In this document: positions 54,001 to 64,000 of the stretch, in pieces
Layout: the number at the start of each line of letters is the position of its first letter
How positions within the stretch are numbered: the first letter of the stretch is position 1
Source: Sclerurus mexicanus
Taxonomy: Eukaryota > Chordata > Aves > Passeriformes > Furnariidae
Direction of reading: 5' to 3'
Assembly (NCBI GenBank): GCA_013396755.1
Contig: VWZF01006736.1
Location: 197,845-261,844, forward strand
DNA: 64,000 bases
The notes under the pieces: generated by a model
What the model was told of the DNA's origin: nothing
What the model saw: only the letters and a program-made list of their open reading frames with translations
Databases searched by the model: none
Program-made: the position numbers and the translations under genes

Positions 54001-55357
54001 TTTTAATATTGTTTGTACAGGATTCCTTCAGTGCTTTTTGATGGACTTACACTCCTTTCTCTACTAGTGAATAATAGCAGGTTCAATTGTATCTGAGTCA
54101 TCTTGCATTTGGTGGTCAGGAAAGACTGACAGAAAGTCTCTCTGTAAGAAGACAGTTTGCCTCCCTTACAGAGGGACTTCCTGCCTTCTCATTTTATCAA
54201 TCAGTCACAGATCTTAAGCACAAAAATCTCTCAGGTGCTCTTGAACTACATGTTCATGTGCTGAGTTGGTAAAGTGCTTCTCAGATGAGAATGTTTCAGT
54301 TATTTAGAATCCATTTCTGCCACTAGCCATAGTATTTTTATCTTAGTAAACCCTGTTTACTGATATCACCATAAGTCATAGTCAAAAAAGTACAGGTAGA
54401 GAAACAAAACAAAAATCTCAACAAGGATTTAATCTTACTGACCTATACATAATCTATGTTTAGAGCACTATGGTACAGTACCAAATAACAGTCATGTATT
54501 TCTGGCAGCACAATTTGTGCACTCCTCAGCTTGTTCAACCATTTGAATTATCTCAGATTATAAAAAGAAAGAGCCTTTCCTCCCTGCAGTAGCCAAAAAC
54601 CTTTAATACACTCTAACTTTCACACTTATGTGTCCATTTACTGTAAAGAAAGATTTGTGAGTCTTGGTCTTTCACAAGCAGAAGACATTCTAAAATGAAA
54701 TCACCCAACTTTACAAAGAATGGTGCATGTTTCACTCCCCATACATATAACAACCTTTATTCTGACTGACTAAATGCAAACACTTAAGTCAGACGCCCAA
54801 CCAGCCTAAATGTTTTTTAAGATGCAAGAGAGGCAGAGATTTCAGATAAGGATGTTTTGGGGTTTTTTTGTGAGTTGAATGACATCTACAGTAGCTCTCT
54901 GGGAGCGTGGGGCAATTGTGCTTCCAACTTGGCTATCTCATAATGCCTGAAATTAAATAGGGTCGATTCAGGTCTAATAACTTCCAGTGAGATGGACTGA
55001 ATCTTCCTTGAGGGCATCAATCTCCATGAAAATTTTCAGAAAGTTACAAAGAATTCAAGTAATACTTTCGGAAGTGGTAAGAGCAGGGGGTGGTTTTTGC
55101 TTTTTAACACACGAAAAAACTGAAGTTCTCAGCTCCCAGGCTTAAAAGAGAAAGCAGCATGGTACTTGGCTCACACCATATATTGAAAATTGCCTCTCAT
55201 GCAGCTACTAAAGCTCCCTCCTCTTATATGCAATGCTTGCATGCTGTGACTGTAGTTCTATAGAAAAACCTGTAAATCAGGAATTCTATGACTGATGTAG
55301 CTAAACAGACTTACACTGATGGTTCCTTCTCTTTGTTTAAGATTTTAAATGTTTTTA
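51098..55357. other. Unique non-coding DNA
   Basis: No gene, RNA gene or transposon recognised. Small open frames only; an A-rich run lies near 51830-51840. Confidence 0.6.
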
Positions 55358-55425
55358 AATCATAGAATCATAGAATATGCTGAGTAGGAAAGGATCCACC
55401 AGGATCATTGAGTTCAGCTCCTGTA
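55358..55425 (-). mobile_element. CR1 LINE 3' end, minus strand
   Basis: AATCATAGAATCATAGAAT (55358-55376) is two copies of the reverse-complemented CR1 terminal octamer. It is followed by TGAGTAGGAAAGGATCCACC and AGGATCATTGAGTTC, the inverted CR1 3' untranslated end. About 70 bases survive. It is the same subtype of 3' end as the one at 85-150 (shared GGATCCAC-AGGATCAT words). Confidence 0.9.
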
Positions 55426-56059
55426 CAATTTTTACTTGTCCCTGTAATTAACATTCCTTGATATCACCATTACTGCTTCTTTGAACAAGCAGTACAGTCT
55501 GTTCAGGAACATTTGTTTTTTGTACAAATGTCTGAGAACCTCCAGTACCTCAATATGGGACCACAATGCACAGACTGGGACCTTCATAGCCTTAAGTGGA
55601 CTGATGAAACACTCTACCTGCATTAGAGGTGCCTACTACTCTTTATAGCTCTCCTTTTTCACTTTCTTTCCATTACTATTAGTATAAAAGACCAAATCCA
55701 CTGGTGGTATAGCTGCTCTGAAACCAGTGAAGTTACTTCAGGGATGAATTTGACTCATTTTATGCTTTTCAAGAACCTAACTAACAATAAATATCACATC
55801 TCCATCACAGCTCTAATGCTGTTCAGAGGATGGATGTACAATACATCTCTGTCTTCTTCCTGCTCGTAACAAGTAGTGTAGGTCATCTGCATCATTAACA
55901 TTTGCAGCTGATGCATTTGTGTAGTCTGTATAGACTTCTTGGAACTGCACAGACTGTCTCATTGTTTTCAGAACCTTGATTTTTTGTAGTATTATCATCA
56001 TCCAAATGTATTTAAGGATGAAACTATTAGAAACACAATTGGTGAATTAATGTCATGAG
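55426..56059. other. Unique non-coding DNA
   Basis: No gene recognised. The stretch 55875-55920 has ATTTGCAG and CAGCTG words and may be the left shoulder of the enhancer-like region that follows. Confidence 0.5.
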
Positions 56060-56680
56060 GACTGCTGCTGGCAGCTCATCAATTTTTGATATGCCACTCA
56101 GACAAATGAAACATAAGCCACCCAGAACAAGGGGACCTTTTGACACTTCAAAGGAAACCCCTATGGGTGGTTTCCTCTTGAAGCTGCACTAAACTGGCTC
56201 AATCTCCTCAGCTGGAAGCTGCCAATGTCTCATTAACCCCTAAACAGGCCCTGCATGAGCTTTTCTTTTCAGCTATAATTATGCCATGCACTCCTGTTAT
56301 GCTGTACTGAATTGCAACACTGTCACCAGCACATTATAAACATCCACACTAATTGAAAAGCAGATTAGACTCGTGTTAATTAGTGAAAAAGCCCGCCCAC
56401 TTGCATGCATTATGATTGCCTCTTAAATACTGAGGATGTTGAAATCCCTCAGAAAGACAAGGCAGACTTAATTGCAATAACCTGCAAATTAAGTTTAATT
56501 TACTTTAAATTTACCGGTTTAGCAGGCTCATTTGATGGTGTTAATGTTCTAGCAAATTAATTATCTGAATTAGTCATGCCTGGTGGAGTTTTGCAGCAGA
56601 ATACATTGTACAGTGGCCTATTAATAACAGACAAACAGGACAGGATTAATGAGAAGCTTATGCTAAAGTTTTTTTAAAAA
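56060..56680. promoter_or_regulatory. Candidate conserved developmental enhancer (homeodomain-motif cluster)
   Basis: About 600 bases with no recognisable repeat and a high density of homeodomain-type cores: TAATTG (56350-56355), TTAATTAG (56376-56383), CTTAATTGCAATAA (56467-56480), AAATTAATTATC (56554-56565) and a K50-type GGATTA (56643-56648). There is also a GC-rich GCCCGCCCAC word (56391-56400) that could bind KLF/SP-type factors and a palindromic TTGCATGCAT (56401-56410). This texture is typical of conserved non-coding elements around vertebrate developmental genes. The target gene is unknown and conservation untested. Confidence 0.4.
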
Positions 56681-57069
56681 AACAAGGATCTTTCATGAAT
56701 TCAAATATAATCACCAAAGTGCAAATACAGACACAGAATATAAACAAAACTGAAATTTATTACACTCTATGGCATGCCATCTAGGAGAAACAGTAAAACA
56801 TTACCGGTGAAATATTTGATAGAAAGAAGCTTCTTCTATGCACTCAAGTAGATCACTTCTCACAGCAAACCATTTCCCATTATCTGGTATCTCTCTATGA
56901 GACTTCAAATACGTAAGTGCTTTCGAGAGTACTTGTACTACAGAGAGAGAGCTGATAAATAAATTAGAAATAACATCTCATACGTTAATTCCATAGTCCA
57001 CTTTGTGGCTTACGAAGCAGTAGAATTGCTTTTTTGTATTCCATTGCTAACCACTGTCTGCTCCAGTTT

Positions 57070-57112
57070 AAAAAAAAAAAAAAAAGAAAAAGGAAAAAGA
57101 AAAAGAAAAAAC
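57070..57112. repeat. A-rich/(AAAAAG)n tract
   Basis: A pure A-run of about fifteen bases followed by AAAAAG-like units. It accounts for the Phe-rich segment of a minus-strand open frame (56985-57275). Confidence 0.9.
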
Positions 57113-57479
57113 CCTCCCCAGAGATAGATCTGCAAGTAAGCTGCAAAAGCAGCATGCTTACTTGCCTCTGTTCCTTATAAAAATACAAAAAGTTGAAAAA
57201 AAGTCTTCTAATAGCCTTTGGAATAGCTCTCAAAATACAGATATAATTGGCCTTGTAAATAATGTCAAGGTACAATCATTCACCCTGAAGAAAGTGTTGG
57301 CTGACACTGTGTGAGAAATTAAGATAGCAGTGACAAATATCCTTTTTAGTTGGTCTTGATCATGAAAGTTTAGTCTGCTTATGTGCTAAGCACTACCTTT
57401 TCCATTAGGGTCCACAGCCACCCCAAATATAATGAGGTTTATTTAATTCAACTCTGTCTCCCTGTGGAGGACAGAAAGA

Positions 57480-57700
57480 CCTATGGGAGCACAAAAGATA
57501 ATCCTTGATGAGTGTGAATTGAATGTGATTAAATATAAAATTCTGGATTATTGATTGGAATGTGTATGTTAAAGCCATCATTCACTGAGAATAGCTGTGT
57601 CTTTTGTTGATTTCAAAGGGCTTTCAGGCTGGTGTACAGTGCCCAGTGCAAAAGTCCATATTTACATTATTCTTGCATATCCTGTAATGCCTGGAAAATA
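57480..57700. promoter_or_regulatory. Weak candidate conserved element
   Basis: Repeat-free stretch with GTGATTAAAT, GGATTATTGATTGG (57545-57558), a TTGATTTCAAAGGG word resembling a TCF/LEF site (57607-57620) and TTCTTGCATAT. Plausible enhancer texture; no test of conservation was possible. Confidence 0.25.
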
Positions 57701-58621
57701 AAAATGTCACTCCATGAAAAGAAAGACTGAACGATGATTTTCTGAAAACCAGACTATCTCATTAGAGAAGGAAAGGTTTGGTAAGAGAAAAAAATATACA
57801 TAGTTGCTTTATGGGACATATTTTAATTTTTGAGGAAAACAAAACTAAAATAAAAGAATGGTTTCAATATATTTTTTGTATTGTACTGATATATCATGTA
57901 GACCCTATCTGCTTTCCGTATTATTTTTTCCTCTCTCTCAGATAAAATTACAGTTTGAAACACTAAATGAAACTGGCACAAAAGCAGCCGTTATTAAAAC
58001 TGGGCGGAAAAACGAAAAGAAAGAAAAAAGGAAAGTAATTCTGCTTTAAAAAGCTTGTACAGGAAGGCTTGAGATGACTTTAGTAAGAACCCATAGGGAA
58101 TAGGAACTACACAATGAAGGAAATGGATTCCTGTGACACATAAACAAAAGGCAAATGACTAATATATTTACATATAACATGTGGTGTATTCATTGCACAC
58201 CATGGTGACAGAATTGTTTATTTCATTTATAATTTATACAGCAAAACCTTATTATATGTGTAACTAATTTGCCTGATGATAATATGCAGTAGGAGACTAG
58301 GTTTCCATTATATTCTGTCATTAAGAACAAAAGATTTTCATTCTGTGGTTAATTTTTTTCTTGGTTCCTATCCCACAGCACACACCCTATAAATGAGTAC
58401 GTTTCTCTTAAATCATTATGCTGCTGAGCTAAGTAGAAAGTAACAAGGAACTTGTGAAAAAAAACAAAACAACAAAACACAAAACACTTCCAAAATCTCT
58501 CACATATGAATCCGCTTTGAATACTTTTCACTTCTGGAATTACTTATGGTATCAGTAATGACAATATACAAAAAACCTCTCACAGGTGATATGCATGTAC
58601 CAAAAAAAGAAATGTCAGAAT

Positions 58622-58645
58622 AAATATAGGCTCAAATATAGGCTC
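58622..58645. repeat. 12-bp tandem duplication
   Basis: AAATATAGGCTC occurs twice back to back without differences. Confidence 0.95.
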
Positions 58646-59549
58646 CAAAAAAGCTTTTCTCTGAGAGAGGAAAAAAACCCACATTTTTCCAGAAGCAGCA
58701 TTAGAATATGTGACTAGACAGTTCATTTCAGACTACAGGGAGCGGGTGGGTGGGTAGGCAGTGATGAGGGAATTATCTTGATGTATTTTCCACTGTGGCA
58801 CACAAGACAGTGCAATTCTCTGAAAAGAATTGCTAGCACCACACCAGTAATTCCCCTCTGTGGTATTACAAAGTGTGTATTACAACACAGGGTGGGGTGG
58901 GGAGAGAAATCTGCGAAGTGCTATACATGTTGCCAACACTGAAGCATGTATGACCTTGAATTAATACAAATATGCGCATCAAAGCATGAATGCTGTGTCA
59001 GAAGCACGCATACATATGTTGAGTTTTTATCTTTGGTACCTTTCAGAGAACAAAAACCAACTGCAAGAGATTTGTTAGTCTGTGTAGTTGCTTAACCCTT
59101 TGCAAGTCTTCTTTACATTGCATAGCTAAAACAGAAGCAGAAAAGGAGATCTGAAGAGAAAAATTATTTTAAAACACAGGGGATCTTTTCCTGTTTAACT
59201 CAGAGCTCTCGTGTATCTTTCAAAACTGGTCACATCATTTCGGTCTAAAAATCTCTGCAAAGATTTGGTAGTTTCAAAAGAGTGTACCAATACAAGAACT
59301 TTGGATAAAGGAACAATCAGTGTTGCAGGTATACATAAAACACTGAAACCTTTTACAACCTCAATTAACATGCTGGACAAATAACTCCTCAGAGACACCC
59401 TACCAGTCATCAGAGCAATAGTTTTTTGACCATAAATACTGACAAGTCTGAAAGTTCACAGAGCAGTTGAGAAAGCGCATCTCAATAAGCAGACAGTGAA
59501 CAGGTAATGAACACTGCCTGCTTTCGGGACTGGTATGAGTAGTATGAGC

Positions 59550-60227
59550 ATGCTACAATATAGTCTGGGGACCAGCCAGCTGGGCAGCACTTTTGCAAAG
59601 AAAGACTGCAGAAAAGTGTTCTGGTGAACACAAAATTGACCGTGAACCAGCAGTACGTGCTCCCAGGAAAGACAGGCAACAGCCTCCTGGGCTGCTTCAG
59701 GAACAGCATTACTAGGAGGCGCTCCTTCTCTGCTCGGCACTTGTGAAGCACATCTGGAGTGCTACATCTAGCTCTGAGCATCCCAGTTCAGTGGAGGCAT
59801 GGACACACTGGAGTGAGTCCAGCAGTGGGCGATGCAGATGACTGGGGGACTGGAGCATCTGTCATGCTAGGAGACACTGAGAGAGCTGCAACTGTTCAGC
59901 CTGGAGAAAAGCAGGCTTCAGGGGGATCGGGTGAGAGGCAGTAAAGAAGATGGAGCCAGATTCTTTTCAGTGGTTCCCAGTGACAAGAAGAAATGGCTTC
60001 AAAGGAAAAGAGAGGAATTTGCATTTCACTTTATGGGAGGTGAAACACTGGATCAGATTGCCTGCTGAGGTTGTGGTATCACCATTCTTCAAGCTGTCAA
60101 AACCAAACCATGTTCATGGGGAACCTGCTGTGGTTGTCCTTCCTGGAGCACCTTGGCTGTGGACTAGATAGTTTGCAAAGTTCCCTTCTGACCTCAGTGA
60201 TTCTGTAGTTTTGTGGTTCTATGATCT
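59550..60227 (+). mobile_element. CR1 LINE copy, degenerate, plus strand
   Basis: Recognisable CR1 blocks run in order: a CTGGTGAACACAAAATTGAC word, CTCCTGGGCTGC, GTGAAGCACATCTGGAGTGC, GGGGACTGGAGCATCTGTC, CTGTTCAGCCTGGAGAAAAG, GATGGAGCCAGATTCTTTTC, GAGGTTGTGGTATCACCATT, and a terminal GGTTCTATGATC (60215-60226). Together they cover the end of the reverse-transcriptase ORF and the 3' untranslated region, with small internal deletions and several stops and frameshifts. It belongs to a different 3'-end subtype from the copy at 20935-21678. It has no coding potential; the open frame at 59950-60171 is inside it. Confidence 0.9.
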
Positions 60228-62188
60228 TTTCTGCATTGAGTTGCAGTACAGAGAGAATTGTTTCCCTGAACCCACACTAGTTTCACAGCACTATCTTTTT
60301 TAGATTTTTATACAGCAGAAGAATGAAGAACATTCATGAAGATTTGTTGTTTGTCAAAGTAGAGCAAAGAGAGAAGGCATCAAAGAGGGCCATCAGAAAA
60401 AGCCAATGTGGATGTTTAAGAGTATCAAGTTATGATACTTCATCCTGTGTCAGGTTTGTTTTCTATCCTTTCACTACCACTACAGCTTAACACCTATACT
60501 GGAAATCATGCAAAATAAGATATTCCCAGGGAAAATCTGACCACAGCATCTAATCTTCAGAATATCTGGAGAACTGATACTTTTATACAAGTCGAAATAA
60601 AGTGTTGAATATATTTCCTTTAAAAATCTTAGGCTACTCTATTTGTCTAGTTCTAATATATCAGCTGCCATTGAAACTAGGCTCATAGAAATGGAAAAGA
60701 AAAATGAAACTGGTTTTGTCTTAGATTTTCTAACCAAAGCTTAGTGCCTAATAAGGCACCTTCTAAAGGGCCAGTGATAGTAGCTTGATCACAGAAATAT
60801 GCTAAAATGGAAACATGACTGTTGATTCCAGTGGCTTGAGCCTGGAGTATAAGTTTGAACATATAGAAAGTAGTTCAAACATGCTTGCAAAAGCTGTACA
60901 CACAGACCTCATTTAGGAGCTGAGCATGGTCCCTTGCGAGAGAGAAACAGTGAATATTCAGGAGGAATATCAAGGAATGGGGTAGCCTTAGCTGAATTTT
61001 GGAGATTATTTAGCTTGTGTACATAGACTAAAAATGCTTGGGCATTCAGATTGTAGTCTCTTACTGCCATTGAGTAAATTTCTGTTCATGTTAAGTGTGT
61101 TTCAATACTGTGCAGCATAAGCAATTTATTAACAATTCTAAGACCCAATGAGGGTAAATGTCAGTAGGAACACAGGCTATACAAGACTGTTACTTCTTCA
61201 GAAATTTATAAAGACTAGAAAAGACCTAAAGATTTGCAAAAAATATAGACATGCTTCTTTTGCTAGACAAATTGAACCTATGCAGTATTAAGAGAAGAAG
61301 GACTTAAGGACATCACATCAGACTTTTTTTAGTGTTCTAAGTTAGTTTCCTGCTTGGGTAATAGAAAGAACTAGGTTTTTCCAGAAGATCCTTCAGAGCA
61401 CCAATTTATGACTATATAGGTCAAACACACCTCAAGCTAAATACCTGAAGGCAACATTAACATACCATCTGCTGTTTTAAATGGGACTATAAAAACTTGT
61501 CTAAGAAGCAACATAAAACTAAACATGTAGTCAGGGAAATAAGAGTATTTTATCTATTGTTACCTTTTCTTTTTACTGTGTCCAAAGAGGAGGAAACCAC
61601 AAGTTTTGACAAAATCCAATTTCTGACATTTATATAAACTGAATGGATAATATTTTCTGTGCCATACTTGCAGATGACTGGCTGTTCCCTTCTTGCATTC
61701 AAGTGCCTAAGAAAACATTAGCAATGTCAACATTTGTGTGATTATGAGGGTCTTCTCCATTCTTTTATTCCATTTCCCTAGACACCAGAGAAATGTACAC
61801 TAAAGTCCTACCAAGACTGCAGCCCAGTCTGTGTTTTAGTTCGTGTGATTCAGACTAATAACCACTTAACCTCAAAGGAGAGTCCAACACATGACAAATA
61901 AATGGAAACAGAAAACCAAAACAACAGAAAAGAATGTTAGGAGCCATAGTAGACTGCTTGAACTAAATCCACATGTGGACAGACTCTTCCCATGTAAATT
62001 TATGAGCCTAAGTGATAAATATGATCTAAGTGGCCTTAGGCACTGAGTGTAGTTGTCAGAAATGAGGCAAAGGTGGAAAATCCACATTTCACTTCAGAGG
62101 GTATTTTGATACACGTTCATTTGATCTCTGGGAATGCTTATCTCTATCCATGGATTTTATGTGTACTTTGGTCAACTCAACTGGGCAC

Positions 62189-62210
62189 ATGTTATATGTT
62201 AATATAACAT
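62189..62210. repeat. 9-bp perfect hairpin
   Basis: ATGTTATAT (62189-62197) and ATATAACAT (62202-62210) are exact reverse complements around GTTA. Confidence 0.9.
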
Positions 62211-62967
62211 TTGATTGTATTTTTTACACACTGGGAGTGTGCAACAGTAGTTAATTATCCTGCCCCATGACATTTTTAGTTATAATTTTTAAAAGTTAGC
62301 TGCAAGTTTTTTCAGGTGATAAATGGCCTTCTCAACACAGCTTTCTGTCAGACAACCTGATACATAAATACAAAAAGTTACCATGCATTTTTTTTTTGAC
62401 ATCTATCTTTGAAGATAAACTCTATAAATAAAAATGGCACTAGAAAAGTAGCCTTTTGATTAGTTGTCTAGTGAGCAATCGGAAGACAGTGAGCCTACTT
62501 AGCCCAAAACCCAACCTTCAAACTTAGTAGCTTCTGCTCTCTCCTGGTCCTTCTCCAGCTGACAGTGTCCTCCATACTATGAAGAACTTCAGCATCCCAA
62601 TTCAACTGTGTGTCTGGGAACCCAATGGAGTTCATCTGCGACTATTCAGCTGTCTCTTCCTTACAGATCATTGAAGTGCTACTCAACCAATGTGTGAAAA
62701 ATTTGTGCACTTTGGTCCTTGCAGTAGCAAAAGAGTGCATTATACTCTGCACCGATCCCAGTATTGCAATGGTTCAGAAGTAAATTCTACATTTGAGTTG
62801 TGTAAATTGTGCTCATTATGAAGATGCTGAGCTCTAAGTGGCAGTCTCTGAAGAATGTGATATAGGAACATGAGCAACTTCAGCTTTCTAGAGTTGGTTC
62901 TGAGTAGTTACACCTCAAACAACGGAAAGCCAGTAAATGCTGGTGTTAACTGGTTACCTGCCTCCTT

Positions 62968-62983
62968 TCCTCCTCCTCCTCCT
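62968..62983. repeat. (TCC)n microsatellite
   Basis: About five TCC-type units in a short pyrimidine tract. Confidence 0.85.
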
Positions 62984-63386
62984 GTAACTACCACAGCTGT
63001 ACATGTATGAACTTTAATGTCGATGGCATCATGGTATCATATCAATGAGTAGCCAATGAGGTTGCTCAAGAAGAGTACGGTAATTTTTTTTCACTGAATA
63101 TCTGAGCTTCTTGTCTGTTGTAGATCAGCATAGCTCAGGTGGCTTCAACAGAGCTCTGATTCTTTATATTGGTATATGGTGTTTGTATTCACTTAGTCTG
63201 TGTTGGAAACCCTTGAAACAAGCTACAAAATTTTTCTGTACATCATCACTGTTTTAGAAACTATGTAAACTGTAGGATATTTTAGGTTTTTAGTTGTAGT
63301 ATGTTGAATTGTCTGTGGCCATGTAAAAACTGTCATACTCAGTGAGGCATCCAGCTAAAAGGAAAGAACATAAAATGCAAAATATG

Positions 63387-63422
63387 TAGCTCAGAAGCTA
63401 GCTCAGAAGCTAACTCAAAAGC
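63387..63422. repeat. 12-bp unit in three tandem copies
   Basis: TAGCTCAGAAGC occurs at 63387-63398 and 63399-63410 without differences, followed by a two-mismatch copy TAACTCAAAAGC at 63411-63422. Confidence 0.95.
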
Positions 63423-63655
63423 CACGTCTGATTTCTACTGGGTGTAGGTGTCAAGGACAACCTTCCACAGGGCACAGATGACCCCTTCAGCCACAGTGGG
63501 TGCACCTTGAGGAAAATCTGTTTTTAAAAGAGAAGAAAAATGCCACACAGGCAAAGAAAGAGAGAAATAAGTGAGAAGCAGCAGTGCAAACACCTGGGTT
63601 TTTTTTCTCAGTCAGAGGAGGGGGATGAAGTGCTCCAGATGTCACGACAAATATT

Positions 63656-64000
63656 TTCCTGCAGTCCATATAAGAGACAACATCAGAGCAGCTATTTCCC
63701 TCCCAGAGCAGTGGAGGAATCCTGTGTCACAGCAGATGGATATTTCTTGAAGGAGTTAGGACCTGTGGAAGAGCCTACAGTGTGAATTAGCTTTATCCTG
63801 AAGGAGTGTAGCCCAGGAGAATATCCGTGCTGAAGCAGGGGAAAGCATATGGAGAAAGGAAGAGCAGGGAGGAGCTGTTATGAACTGATTACAGCCTCTT
63901 TTCCTCATTCCTCTGCATCATTTGTAGAGGAGTAGAGAAGATGGGAACAAAGGACTGAAACTGAGCATGAGAAAAAGGGAAGTGGGAGAGAGGTGGTGTG
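63656..64000 (+). mobile_element. Avian LTR-type repeat, 5' part, truncated by window edge
   Basis: From about 63656 the sequence follows an interspersed repeat I know from many bird genomes, which I believe to be an endogenous-retrovirus LTR. It has internally repetitive units of the form TGAAGGAGT(T/G)(T)AG-CC (near 63749 and 63800), then GCTGAAGCAGGGGAAAGC, GAGGAGCTGTTATGAACTGA and a purine-rich GGAGTAGAGAAGATGGGAAC segment. The polyadenylation-signal part and the terminal CA would lie beyond base 64000. The upstream boundary is uncertain. No retroviral gene is seen; whether it is a solo LTR cannot be decided here. Confidence 0.55.

Larger units (their letters stand above)
56681..59549. 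other. Unique non-coding DNA with A-rich runs
   Basis: No gene seen. Holds the A-rich tract at 57070-57112, the candidate element at 57480-57700 and a 12-bp tandem duplication at 58622-58645. A G-rich GGGTGGGTGGG word lies near 58744-58755. Confidence 0.55.
60228..63655. other. Unique non-coding DNA
   Basis: No gene supported. Contains a 9-bp hairpin (62189-62210), a (TCC)n run (62968-62983) and a 12-bp triplication (63387-63422). A stop-to-stop plus-strand frame of about 65 codons ending near 62783 reads protein-like in part, but has no homologue I recognise. Confidence 0.5.

Noticed and set aside
62590..62783. Stop-to-stop plus-strand frame of about 65 codons preceded by a pyrimidine-rich CTCTTCCTTACAG word resembling a splice acceptor
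   Set aside because: Length is within chance expectation, I recognise no homologue, and no matching donor site or neighbouring exon is visible. Worth revisiting only if transcripts map here.
1..64000. CRISPR arrays, operons, tRNA/rRNA genes, phage or defence systems
   Set aside because: None seen; the repeat content and lack of dense ORFs are those of vertebrate nuclear DNA.

Overview
The window looks like ordinary non-coding nuclear DNA of a bird: AT-rich, intergenic or deep-intronic, with no protein-coding gene I can support on either strand. The bird assignment rests on five CR1 LINE 3' ends carrying the characteristic ATTCTATG/ATTCTGTG-type terminal repeats, in both orientations (about 85-150, 29978-30072, 43160-43483, 55358-55425, 59550-60227). 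A longer CR1 copy with a degenerate 3' end lies at 20935-21678. The right edge (from about 63656) matches my memory of an avian LTR-type repeat. Open frames are short (mostly 60-140 codons) and overlap on both strands, as expected by chance. The best protein-like stretches are transposon relics.

Layout: 1-11 kb is unique AT-rich sequence with one 5'-truncated CR1 and a T/G simple repeat. At 11.48-11.68 kb there is a decayed LINE endonuclease fragment (MGDFNF motif). From 11.7 to 20.9 kb is unique DNA with a long AT hairpin (14687-14718), a pyrimidine-rich tract and an enhancer-like stretch near 15.4-15.6 kb. At 20.9-21.7 kb is the CR1 copy that retains the C-terminal part of the reverse-transcriptase ORF. 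From 22 to 32 kb are relics of old amniote repeats: a hairpin sequence (22661-22698), a MIR-like tRNA-derived SINE on the minus strand (24425-24630), a possible second one (25652-25725), a CR1 tail (30 kb) and a palindromic element (31559-31662). From 32 to 55 kb the sequence is mostly unique, with simple repeats, one CR1 tail at 43.2 kb and an inverted repeat at 35.6 kb. The stretch 56.06-56.68 kb is dense in TAATTA/GGATTA homeodomain-type motifs and is my best candidate for a conserved developmental enhancer; 57.48-57.70 kb is a weaker one. CR1 (59.55-60.23 kb) and the LTR-like edge close the window.

No operon, CRISPR array, RNA gene or defence system is present. Anything functional here is most likely cis-regulatory or an exapted repeat. 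Those calls are inference from motif density and cannot be confirmed without cross-species alignment. All repeat-family assignments are from recognition by eye, not from a database search.
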